Assembly: GCF_035594125.1 (NCBI RefSeq)
Contig: NC_087186.1
Span: 775,228-839,227, forward strand
Origin: Scylla paramamosain
Taxonomy: Eukaryota > Arthropoda > Malacostraca > Decapoda > Portunidae
DNA: 64,000 bases
Reading direction: 5' to 3'
In this document: positions 35,938-46,705 of the stretch, piece after piece
Layout of the letters: the number at the start of each line of letters is the position of its first letter
How positions within the stretch are numbered: the first letter of the stretch is position 1
Notes under the pieces: model-generated
The model's input: the letters and a program-made list of their open reading frames with translations, nothing else
Told to the model about the DNA's origin: nothing
The model's database searches: none
Program-made: the position numbers and the translations under genes

Positions 35938-35943
35938 CAGACG
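35938..35943. other. Right 6-bp target-site duplication (CAGACG)
   Basis: Follows the right terminus AACTACT directly and matches the left hexamer. Host sequence continues with CCCAACCATTCAAC. Confidence 0.92.
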
Positions 35944-36311
35944 CCCAACCATTCAACACTGGATGACCTTAAAAGGTGGCCCCTCTGATGATCAGCACCG
36001 GTGACAAGTACTAGCAGCCCAATTCTGGGAACCAATTAGTCTGGTCCCTCACTTGCGACCTTGCTAGCATGGGTAGCCCTCTCCCCCAAAATAGAGTGTA
36101 GCAGGGGCCGAATTCCCCTTTAGCCTCGTTTGCCAGGTCATAGGGACACTCAAGCCCCTCCCCACCACAACATGGCGGTTCCCATAAGGGGTGCCCTGAT
36201 AGATAGGACATGAAAGATGACCACCGAGGAAAACAACAAGTTGCGGTGAGTCAAATTAGTTTACTAGGGAAGCAGAGGTCACTGAAAGCAAATGTGAACA
36301 CGGACAGCCAG
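35944..36311. other. Polinton right flank, no recognised gene
   Basis: Host-side DNA continuous with the left flank before 20,267 once the element is removed. Contains no supported open frame. Confidence 0.55.
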
Positions 36312-36452
36312 CATTTTTTTTTTTTTTTTCCTTGTAGGAAGGACACTGGGTAAGGACAACAAAAATCCAATAAAAAAAATGCCCACTAATATGCCAATCC
36401 CATAAAAGAGTCAAAGCAGTAGTCAAAAATTGATGAATAAGTGTCTTGTTCC
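36312..36452 (-). mobile_element. 3' fragment of the copy A/B non-LTR family
   Basis: A T run followed by TTGTAGGAAGGACACTGGG and the 3' UTR found in the other copies, ending near GTGTCTTG. Only the last 140 bases of the element are present, so it is a heavily 5'-truncated insertion. Confidence 0.88.
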
Positions 36453-37250
36453 TGATGAAAAGATGCAATTACCAAAGTTACTCGAAAATTAACTTTATTT
36501 AAAGTTAAGGGAGAAAAAACTATAAAGTATGAAATAATAAATAGTTATTTGTTTATGGAAATTACGGATAGTATAAAAAAAGGAACTATATGATCAAAGT
36601 ATGAGAAAATAAATATAGTAAGTTTCTTATTAAAAGTTACAGGAAAATAAATCGTATGATCGAAGTACTGGAAAGTAAATCATATAGCAACCGAAGCCTT
36701 GTTGAGGTAAAAGGTAGCTCTAACATCACGCGGGGTGTAGGAGATGGGAATAGACAGAAGCAGACAAAGAGACAAGCTAGACAGAGTTGTCAGACCAGAG
36801 ATATTCAAGATGGGCAAGCTGCCTGTCACGGTACTAGTAAGTAGAGCCAGACAGCTGTAATGCAATCAGACTGAAATGTTGGTGTTATGTATTAACAGTG
36901 AGAGATTGGTTACATGTAGGATGTGTTTCCTTATTGAATATTAGTTGCGAGGTTTGTGTAGGATGTGATTTATCATTGAGTAATAAATAATGTGTGAAGT
37001 GTTATGAATCAGAACTGTAATGTGAAGTGTTCAAGATATTTAATGGAGTTCATCTGAAGAGAGATGAAACTATTTTCGTATTTCTTCGTTGTTGTTAGAA
37101 GTCGTATATGATTGTTTGATTGTAAATATATGTAAGTAATAAATATTAAGTAAAAATTCAAAAAATCTTAAATGCTTTCCTTTGAACCCACGAAAGCCAG
37201 TATTAGAGATTAGGGACACAGCAAGATAGTGAAATATAGAAGCACAGCAA
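36453..37250. other. AT-rich DNA without recognised gene
   Basis: Contains short internal repeats of GATC(A/G)AAGTA...GAAA(A/G)TAAAT at about 36,590-36,680. No domain-bearing frame. The junction back into Gypsy-2 lies near 37,200-37,255. Confidence 0.55.
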
Positions 37251-38750
37251 CTCTGTGTCTGTTCTTACTCGTCCTAAGGCGAAGCGAGAACCTCGGCTCC
37301 GGGGTGCTCGCGGGATCTGTAATTCCTATGAGCGATTGCAATAAGACAGGGCCACCACTAGAGGAGTGCAGAGCTTATGTTGGTATTGCAGTAGGGGCAG
37401 AATAGCTAAAGGCCTGTCCTGCTGCTGGCGAGAGTCTGGGCGAGTCAGAGCCGGACTCGTCTTTGAGTCATTGAGCTGGGTCTGACTGCAAGTCGCAGTG
37501 CAGAAAGCACCTGACTTTATTGAGAGTGTTGCCGAAGGTGAGGCTGGAGTGACGGGTTTAGATTGTTTGTTTAATGGCTTGATTTACCCTGCGGAGCCTC
37601 TTGGAATTGATGCTTAGGCGGAGTTGTCACCTAGAACTGAGGCTGTGGGGGCTGGTACTCAGTTCACTTGCTAGTATGTTGTGTCTTGTATGTTAGGGGT
37701 CACTGCCGAGGGCGAGGATATTCCTGACTCTGCTGGGAAGGTGGGAGTTTTTTCTCCTGATGAGTGTGCCGGAGGCGGAGAGCAGGCTACTCCCCTGCCG
37801 GGACCAGAAACGGTGCGTGTTTGTTCATGTATTGTGCCACCCAGCTCCTGCTACAGCTGATAGTGAATCTAAGGAGGATTCTGTCCCTCGTGTATGTGTT
37901 ACTTCACTACTTGCCAAGGCAGGTGTGGATGGCAAGAAAGAATAAAGTCGGACAGCATCTCCTGAGAGTAACAATCTTGTGAATAGCCGGTGGAGAGAGG
38001 AGGACAACGGTTTGTTGCTTTATTTTGAGGTGCAATCCTCAGTTGAGGAGGCATGGGTGTTAGTAGCACGTAGCGGTCTTATGTGTGGTCGTTTTGGAAT
38101 CGGGTTGACTCGGGAGCATATGGCGCGGCTTTGGTGGTCGGCTGTGGCCGCATCTGTTGAGTCAGGCTGGCAAGCCTGATGAGCTCTTGTCCGAGGATTT
38201 TCTCCATCGTGTTATGGCCGATATTTTTCTCCTACAGTGGGGGTGATTAGAGATGTTTCTCACCCGATTACTCCTTGCGATGCAATTTGTGATGGTGGTG
38301 TTGACGCGAGCATTGCGGCGCATCGTCGAGAGGCAGCGTTGACCAGGGTTGCCGGTGGGAGTTTGTTACTTGCCGCTCTGGAAGCACCCTGCGTGTTGCT
38401 GGGAGCCGCCTTTAACCGAGTTGACTGTCATGTGCTGGGCCCGAGCAGTGTAGTATGTGTTGGTGGATGCCGGGTTCTTTGAAGTGACAAGGTATCATGG
38501 ATGTTGATAAATGAATGCACATGGGAGCAGTTGCTGGGATCAGTGGGGCTGGCCAGGCTCATACTGGAGACAGTGTTTGTTGTTTTGTGCTCCTGGAAAG
38601 GAGCAGCTGTCCGCTCACTGCAGCGATACCATACCTGTGTCATCGAATGGTCGACAGGAGGAATGACATATGATAGTATTGCTGTACCTGATAGTGAGTT
38701 GCAGGCTTGGTCGTGTCGCACCCGGGAAGTAGTACATATTTTGTTTTGGT
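37250..38750 (+). pseudogene. Gypsy-2 pol remnant with integrase zinc-binding region
   Basis: Reading resumes with VLTRPKAKREPRL, like the linker that follows the protease in the SCAN-gag Gypsy group. Near 37,979-38,179 the frame NGLLLYFEVQSS ... GRFGIGLTREHMARLWWSAV resembles the integrase zinc-binding domain (the usual G-H is G-R here). Beyond 38,180 the translation is broken and no RT can be placed before the 3' LTR, so much of pol is deleted. If protease and integrase are adjacent, the order is protease-integrase, as in Gmr1-type Gypsy elements, not the usual RT-first order. Tentative. Confidence 0.5.
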
Positions 38751-38929
38751 GAGAGCGGGCAGATGGCTCACCTTAGTTTTGCCAAAGGAGAGACATTTTT
38801 GTTTTATCAGATTTTAGGATGCGACACGGAGGATCTATGGAGCCACGAGCGAGCAAGCAAGAGTGACGTTGTGGGCAGTGGAGGTGAGATTAATATGTTC
38901 TCCAGAGAGGATAATTGAGGGGCCCAGTG

Positions 38930-39200
38930 ACTTGCTCCAAGCGATGTAAGGATAGTAAGGATGTAAGGAAGACAAAGGAGAAGGGAAAGAGAGAAAGAAG
39001 AAAAACAGGATGAATACGAGAATTTGACACGTCTTTGACGGGTAGACTAACCCGTAGCACTTAGTGTAGCATTTAGCCGCGCAGTCACTTATATTCCCCA
39101 CATAATTTTCCTTACTTACCGTTATTCATTCAGTTTGAGTCTCACCCAGTATTAAAAAAAAGAGTTGTACATGTTGATGGCGTTGTCAGTATGTGCTAGG
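38930..39200 (+). repeat. Gypsy-2 3' LTR, truncated
   Basis: Matches the 5' LTR at 13,170-13,415 in order and orientation, including the CACTTATATTCCCCAC block and a 26-base identity beginning ATTCATTCAGTTTGAGTC. Similarity ends near 39,195; the remaining kilobase expected from the 5' copy is absent and non-LTR copy C begins about 90 bases later. The left limit is uncertain. Confidence 0.68.
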
Positions 39201-39283
39201 CGTTGAGATAGCACATGTGGTAATGTCCAAATCTAGGGATAACAGCAAACACTACGTTAAGTATCTCCCAGAATAATAACTGC

Positions 39284-40732
39284 CAACAGCAAAACTTTCA
39301 CCAAAATCTCTAAAAGAGGGTGACCAAGACTCATTAGGGAAAGCCAGATCACCAGTAGAGCGGCCTTGACGGAACCCATACTAGCAATCAGATAGAAGGT
39401 TGCGAAGCGATAGATGCCTAAAAATCTTCCTGTTGAGGATAGATTCAAAAACTTTAGATAGGCAGGAAATTAAAGCAATAGGACGGTAATTTCAGGGATT
39501 AGAACAGTCACCCTTTTTAGGAACAGGCTGAATGTAGACAAACTTCTGCCAAGAATAAAAAGGTAGATGTTGACTGAGCTGAAAGAGCTTTGACTAGGCA
39601 AGGTGCAAGCACAGAGGCACAGTTTCGGAGAACAATGGGAGGGACCCCATCAGATTCATAAGCTTTCTGAGGAATTAGGCCAGCGAGGGCATGGAAAACA
39701 TAATTGCGAAGAATTTTCATAGGTAGTATGAAGTAGTCAGAGGGTGGAGGAGAGGGAGGAACAAACCAAGAATCGTCCAAGATAGAGATTTTAGCAACGG
39801 CTTGAGAGAAGAGTTCAGCTTTAGAAATAGATGTGATAGCAGTGGTGCCATCTGGTTGAAATAGAGGAGAGAAAGAAGAAGAAGCAAAGCTATTGGAATA
39901 TTTTTAACTAGATGCCAGAAGTATGTAGGGAGTTAGATCTTGAGAGATTCTGACACATTATGTTAATGAAGGAGTTTTTGTCTAGTTGGAGAACAAACTT
40001 GGCAAGTGCAAGAAATTATGGTGATGAAAGCCTTAAGTATCTTTTGTGGGCCACCTCTCTATCATATATAGCACGAGAACAATCTGTGTTAAATCAAGGT
40101 TTAGAAGGTTTAGGACGAGAAAAAGAGTGAGGAATGTATGCCTCCATGCCAGACACTATCACCTCTGTTATGCGCTCAGCACACAAAGACGAGTCTTTGA
40201 CACGGAAACAGTAGTCATTCCAAGGAAAATAAGCAAAATACCTCCTCAGGTACCCCCAACTAGCAGAGGCAAAACGACAAAGGCACCTTCGCTTAGGGGG
40301 ATCCTGAGGAGGAAATGGAGTGACAGAACAAGATATGATATGATATTTTGATAGGAGGAACCCAACGGAGAAGAGAGGGTGAAAGCATAAACAAAAAGAT
40401 TAAAGGTCAGAAAAAGGTAAAAAATGTTGGGGGTATCTCCAAGACGGTCAGGAATACGAGTAGGGTGTACCTTCAATTGCTCTAGGTCGTGGAAAATAGC
40501 AAAGTTGAAGGCTAGTTTACCAGGATGATCAGTGAAGGGAGAGAAAAAACCAAAGCTGGTGGTGAACATTGAAGTCACCATGAATGGAAATCTCTGCAAA
40601 ACGGAAGAGTCAGAATGTGCTCCAGTTTTGGAAGTTAAATAGTCAAAGAATTTCTTATAGTCAGGATTTAGTTATAGTATAGGAGTTAGATGAGAGGTAT
40701 ACAGCACATAAAAATTTTGTTTGAGAGTGACT
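39284..40732 (-). mobile_element. Non-LTR copy C: 5' half only
   Basis: Corresponds to copy B from about 10,717 to 12,190 (RT fingers, linker and C-terminal half of the endonuclease). The 3' half, UTR and tail are missing, and the break falls at the ALDISKAFD region. It carries many substitutions and stops (for example 39,780-39,517 and 40,599-40,246 are the longest frames), so it is older than copy B. Its other end abuts directly the T run of copy D. Confidence 0.88.
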
Positions 40733-41945
40733 TTCTTTTTTTTATGTAGGAAGGACACTGGCCATGGGCAACAAAAATCCAATAAAAAAATATGCCCACT
40801 GAAAAGTGTCAAAGCATTGGTCAAAAATTGACGAATAAGTGTTTTGAAACCTCTTTTTTGAATGAATTCAAGTCATAGGAAGGTGGAAATGCAGAAGCAG
40901 GCAGGGAGTTCCAGAGTTTACCAGAGAAAGGCGCGAATGAATGAGATTACTGGTTAACTCTTGCGTTTAAGAGGTGAACAGAATAGGGGTGAGAGAAAGA
41001 AGAAAGTTTTGTGAAGCGAGGCCGCGGAAGGAGGGGAGGCATGCAGTTGGCAAGATCAGAAGAGCAGTTAGCATGAAAATAGCGGTAGAAGACAACTAGA
41101 TATGCAGCATTGCGGCGGTGAGAGAGGGGCTGAAGACAGTCAGTTAGAGGAGAGGAGTTGATGACACGAAAAGCTTTTAATTCCACCATGTCTGGAAGAG
41201 CAGCACGAGTGGAACCCCCTCCCCGGACATGTGAAGCATACTCCATACATGGACAGATAAGGCCCTTGTACAGAGTTAGCAGCTGGGGGGTGAGAAAAAC
41301 TGGCGGAGACGTCTCAGAACACCTAACTTCATAGAAGCTGTTTTAGCTAAAGATGAGATGTGAAGTTTACAATTCAGATTATAAGTAAAGGACGGACCAA
41401 GGATGTTCAGTGTAGAAGAGGGGGACAGTTGAGCGTCATTGAAGAAGAGGGGATAGTTGTCTGAAAGATTGTGTCGAATTGATAGATGGAGGAATTGAGT
41501 TTTTGAGGCATTGAACAATACTAAGTTTGCTCCGCCGCAATCAGAAATTTTAGAAAGATCAGAAGTCAAGCGTTCTGTGGCTTCCCTGTCTGATATGTTT
41601 ACCTCCTGAAGGGTTGGACGTGTATGAAAAGACGTAGAAAAGTGCAAGCTGGTATCATCAGCGTAGGAGTGGATAGGACAAGAATTTTGGTTTAGAAGAT
41701 CATTAATGAATAATAAAAAGAGAGTGGGTGACAGGACAGTACCCTGATGAACACAACTGTTAATAGGTTTAGGAGAAGAGCAGTGGCTGTCTACCACAGC
41801 AGCAATATAACGGTCAGAAAGGAAACTTGAGATGAAGTTACAGAGCAAAGGATAGAAGCCGTAGTGAGGTAGTTTGGAAATCAAAGCTTTGTGCCAGACT
41901 CTATCAAAAGTTTTTGATATGTCCAAGGCAACAGCAAAAGTTTCA
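40733..41945 (-). mobile_element. Non-LTR copy D: 3' half
   Basis: Starts with a T run and the 3' UTR, then RT C-terminal part (41,246-40,947) and RT palm (41,962-41,276, with HSYADDTSLHFS and MEIFLVETFAVALDISKTFD). It stops at the same motif where copy C begins. It is followed without spacer by copy E in the opposite orientation. Substitutions include V-H-Q-G-T for the usual V-P-Q-G-S in the motif B region. Confidence 0.9.
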
Positions 41946-43757
41946 ACCAAAAATATCTCCAATAACTTTGCTTCTTCTTCTTTCCCTCCTCTATTTCAAC
42001 CAGATGGCACCACTGCTATCACATCTATTTCTAAAGCTGAACTCTTTGCTCAAACCTTTGCTAAAAACTCTACCTTGGACGATTCTGGGCTTGTTCCTCC
42101 CTCTCCTCCACCCTCTGACTACTTCATGCCACCTATTTAAATTCTTCACAATGATGTTTTCCATGCCCTCGCTGGCCTAAACCCTCGGAAGGCTTATGGA
42201 CCTGATGGGGTTCTTCCTATTGTTCTCCGAAACTGTGCCTCCGTGCTTGCACATTGCCTAGTCAAACTCTTTCAGCTCTGTCTGTCAACATCTACCTTTC
42301 CTTCTTGCTGGAAGTTTTCCTACATTCAACCTGTTCTTAAAAAGGGTGACCGTTCTAATCCCTCAAACTACCGTTCTATTGCTTTAATTTCCTGCCTATC
42401 TAAAGTTTTTGAATCTATCCTCAACAGGAAGATTCTTTAACATCTATCACTTCACAACCTTCTATCTGATCGCCAGTATGGGTTCCGTCAAGGCCGTTCT
42501 ACTGGTGATCTTCTGGCTTTCCTTACTGAGTGTTGATCATCCTCTTTTAGAGATTTTGGTGAAACTTTTGCTGTTGCCTTGGACATATCAAAAGCTTTTG
42601 ATAGAGTCTGGCACAAAGCTTTGATTTCCAAACTACCCTCCTACGGTTTCTATCCTTCTCTCTGTAACTTCATCTTAAGTTTCCTTTCTGACCGTTCTAT
42701 TTCTGCTGTGGTAGACGGTCACTGTTCTTCTCCTAAATCTATTAACACTGGTTCTGTCCTGTCACCCACTCTCTTCTTATTATTTTTAATGATCTTCTAA
42801 ACCAAACTTCTTGTCCTATCCACTCCTACGCTGATGATACCACCCTGCACTTTTCCACATCTTTTCATAGACGTCCAACCCTTCAGGAGGTAAACATATC
42901 ACGCAGGGAAGCCACAGAACGCCTGACTTCTCCTCTGTCTAAAATTTCTGATTTGGGAAGAGCAAACTTGGTATTGTTCAATGCCTCAAAAAGTCAATTC
43001 CTCCATCTATCAACTCGACACAAACTTCCAGACAACTATCTCCTCTTCTTAAATGACACTCAACTGTCCCCCTCTTCTACACTAAACATCCTCGGTCTGT
43101 CCTTTACTCTGAACTGGAAACTTCACATCTCATCTCTAGCTAAAACAGCTTCTATGAAGTTAGGTGTTCTGAGACGTCTCCGCCAGTTTTTCTCACCCCC
43201 CCAGCTGCTAACTCTGTACAAGGCCTTATCCGTCCATGTATGGAGTATGCTTCACATTTCTGGGGCGGTTCCACTCATACTGCTCTTCTAGACAGGGTGG
43301 AATCAAAAGCTTCTCATCTCATCAACTCCTCTCCTCTATCTGACTGTCTTCAGCCTCTCTCTCACCGCCGCAATGTTGCATATCTAGCTGTCTTCTACCG
43401 CTCTTTTCATGCTAACTGCTCTTCTGATCTTGCTAACTGCATGCCTCTTGCTAACCGCATGCATGCTTTCTTCTTTCTCTCACCCCTATTCTGTCCACCT
43501 CTCTAACGCAAGAGTTAACCAGTTCATTCATCCCTTTCTCTGGTAAACTCTGGAACTCCCTGCTTGCTTCTGTATATCCACCTTCCTATGACTTGAATTC
43601 CTTCAAGAGGGAGGTTTCAAGACACTTATCCATCAATTTTTGACCACTACTTTGACCCTTTTATGGGACTGGCATTTCAGTGGGCATTTTTTTTTTTTTA
43701 TTAGATTTTTGTTGCCCTTGGCCAGTGTCCTTCCTACATAAAAAAAAAAAAAAAAAA
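41946..43757 (+). mobile_element. Non-LTR copy E, 5'-truncated
   Basis: Plus-strand copy starting at the linker (AAAATATCTCCAATAAC) and ending in the 3' UTR and a long A run (43,740-43,757). It encodes RT fragments in several frames (GDRSNPSNYRSIALIS at 42,340-42,380; KAFDRVWHKALISKLPS at 42,579-42,640; HSYADD near 42,820). A stop and shift lie near 42,440 and a deletion removes the V-P-Q-G region at about 42,745. It lies head to head with copy D and its tail interrupts Gypsy-3 integrase. Confidence 0.9.
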
Positions 43758-43758
43758 C

Positions 43759-44238
43759 TTGATAGAGTTGACAGGAACTAACGAAGTCTGATACATTTTT
43801 CTTCATATTTTTCCAATAAAATTCATTAAGTAATTCAAGGTAGGTTTTCTTACCTCCGAAGTGACCTCTAAATCCTACATGAACTATCTCTAACACAGGG
43901 GTTCTGAGATTCTGGGGCAGTACTACTTGGTGAACTTCTGCCCAGGTGTCATCATCGCTAAGTTTGGGAGTTTAATAGAATCTTATCAGGATGTTGTCGT
44001 GGTAGTAGTATGCTGGAGAGTGGAAAATATCATTCTTAGGTACAGTCTTCTGATGGAGCTTCACTAGAGTTGGGTCAAACCTTTGAGCTTCTTCCAGATT
44101 TTGTTCTGAAATTAGCTCGTTGAATGTGGTGCCAACCCGGTGGCTGTACTGGAAACTCCTCCTTGGACTTAACGGTACGCTGCGTCTGAACACTGGTGAC
44201 AGCACAGATGGGGTATAGCGTAGAATGTTCCCTCTCAA
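43759..44238 (-). pseudogene. Gypsy-3 protease-integrase linker and integrase zinc-binding domain
   Basis: Frame 44,238-43,972 gives the linker (FNELISEQNLEEAQRFDPTL) and, after a stop, 43,896-43,759 gives HVGFRGHFGGKKTYLELLNE and FYWKNMKKNVSDFVSSCQLY. The His pair and one Cys of the HHCC motif are visible; the last Cys reads Tyr. The sequence stops at the tail of copy E. Upstream, across the hAT site, the translation ends DNELAGSLVFP, like the protease C-terminus. Confidence 0.72.
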
Positions 44239-44884
44239 TGTCTTCAGTCGGCCTGTACGTTAGTGGTCTTCAGTAGTCAGGGCCGGAAACACCAAACTGC
44301 CGGCTAACTCATTGTCTAGAACAGTGGTATTCATTGTGCGGCTCGCGAGTCGCCAGCGGCTCGCGATGACTCAATTCACGGCTCTCGAAAAATATATAGA
44401 TTAATTAATGAAACAAAAAATATACAGATAAATAATTTTTCAAGATACATATTTTCATGAGGTGAGATGGAAGACGAAGTCACAGTGAGAGATAACATTC
44501 TAACATCCCTACACCATCGTACAGAAATCATACGTGTTCACTACGGGAAACTGATCAGGGACACGTCTAGCTCTAGGCGTCGGTAGTCTCGCTGAATTAG
44601 TTGAGTTCAAGCTTTCGGGGGAGACTGGACATATTTCGTTACTCTTGGAGCTTTGTGTTTGAAAATAGGCAAGAGATATTTGAGACTGCGGCAACATATA
44701 TGAAAGTAACGACTAAGCTGTTGCTGCTTTTGGAAGCTAGCTGCGATGGGCTAGTTTTACATGAAATCAAAGTGCAGTCAAGTAGTGTCCGTTATGATGG
44801 ATCGATTTGTGGTTAAACAAAAACGCAATAGTGATGAACAGCCATCCCAGATCTGACCAGTACAAAAGGAGGATAGAGGGGAAA

Positions 44885-46680
44885 CGAGTGGTCAACAAGG
44901 AGACTGTGAGGGACAGGTAACCAAAAAGAGAAAGGTACGAGCGATACAAGATGAACATAGAAAATTTCAAGAAAAATGGACGGAAGAATTTGCCGTCGTG
45001 ATTCATGATACAAATTCAGTATGTTTAATTTGTCAAAAGGTGTGCTCTTGTTTCAAACGCGAAAATTTAGAACGTCATCTCAAAACAACACATCGAAACT
45101 TCAATAAGACGTACTCGCCTGGGAGTAGCCTGAGAAAAAATTAAATTGAGCAACTTACTGCCTTGACAGTAGGACAGCAAAAACTGATTCACAGATCGAC
45201 CTCACTGATGAAAATTTGACAGAGGCGTCATTTGAAATTGCATGGAACTTGGCTAAGCATAAGAAGACCTTTACTGACGCAGAGATAAGTCTGAAATAAT
45301 GTACGCTAACAAAGATGAAATCATAGAGCAAATTAGTTGACTACAGCTATCAGACACAACAGTAATGGGAAGGGTAGAAGAACTTGGTAAAGGCATTCGT
45401 GGCCAGTTGTTTGCAGATTTATCAGCTGCACCATGTTTTAGCATTGCATTGGATGAAAGCACAGATGTGTGTGACGTTGCTCAAGTGTGTGTTTCCGAAA
45501 GAAGACTCTTTTCGGGAGGAACTATTGTGTTTGTTACTACTGCAAGGCCAAACGAGAGGAGAGGATATATTAAGTGCACTTCTATTCTTTTTCCATGAGA
45601 ATAACCTGAACTGGTCAAATCTAGCATCTGTGTGCACTGATGGTGCTCCTAATATGAAAGGGAAAGAGAAGGGAGTTGTCGGTTTGATGAGGAAGAGGGA
45701 GGAGATACCCAACTTTGCCACTTTTCATTGCATCATACACCAGGAAGCACTTGTGGGCAAAAATTTTAAAAAACTGAGTTGCAAAATGTGATGCGGCTGG
45801 TTGTGTGAGTGGTCAATTTTATTGTTTCACGAGCACTAAATCACCGCCAGTTTCGCGAACTGTTGGAGTAGTATGAAACAGAATATGGTGATTTAATGAT
45901 GCATAACGAAGTGATATGGTTGTCTCGTGGCAGAGTACTTGAACGATTTTTTAGTTTCCTCCTTCAAAATTGTGAGTTCCTTAGAAGTAAAGGAAAAAGC
46001 CAGCCAGAATTGGAGAATCCTGAATGGATAATGAAGATGGCTCTTTTGACTGATATCACCTGTCATCTGAATTCACTGAATCTACAGTTGCAGGGGCAAA
46101 ATAAACATCCAGGTAGTATGCTGCGTGTAGTCATTGCATTCCAAAACAAGATTACAACATTATTCATACCAGACAGAAAATTTGTTCACTTTCCAAAGCT
46201 CAGAACAGCCATCATAAATGATCCAGAATATTTGCAATGTTTCAGCTATGATGCATTTGAGGAAGTACTGAGGGAGTTGAGGGAGGAATTTCAATCAAGA
46301 TTTCAGGATGTAATGGAGTACAGGGATTTTTATTTTTTTTTATTTCATTGAAAACCCCTTCCATGTACCAGTGTCATCCCTGACCTCAGTTATCACAGAT
46401 CTTTGCCCTGATCGTGCTGCAGTGGAATGTGAGATTGTTGAGCTGCAAACAAATGACACCCTTAAAACTCTGAAGGCTAAACACAAAGCAAATGTCTCCC
46501 ACTTCTGGAACTTGGTCCCTGAAACAGACTATCCATCTTTGAAGCAGTGTGTGCAAAAGGTGATGTCTTTTTTTTGTGATCATATACACATGTGAATCAA
46601 CATTTTTAACAATGAAAATTAAGAAGAAAAAACAGAGAAACAAACTGAACAATGCACATCTGGATTGTCTTACAAGGATT
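44885..46680 (+). pseudogene. hAT transposase, frame-disrupted
   Basis: The N-terminal part near 44,900-45,140 contains a BED-like C2H2 finger (CLICQKVCSCFKREN, then HLKTTH) ended by TAA. Next come IAWNLAKHKKTFTDAEI and, in 45,365-45,598, FSIALDESTDVCDVAQ with the first catalytic Asp. Frame 45,384-45,791 gives SVCTDGAPNMKGKEKG (second Asp) and CIIHQEALVGKNF. Frame 45,896-46,351 gives VIWLSRGRVLERFF and downstream helices. The C-terminal dimerisation region is cut by copy F. At least four frame changes. Family placement is secure. Confidence 0.88.
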
Positions 46681-46705
46681 GCAGTGACAAACTACAAGTT
46701 TGATC

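Noticed and set aside
37760..38752. Host gene candidate in overlapping open frames
   Set aside because: Frames are short and overlapping. The region lies between Gypsy linker/integrase-like sequence and the 3' LTR, so decayed pol is the better explanation.
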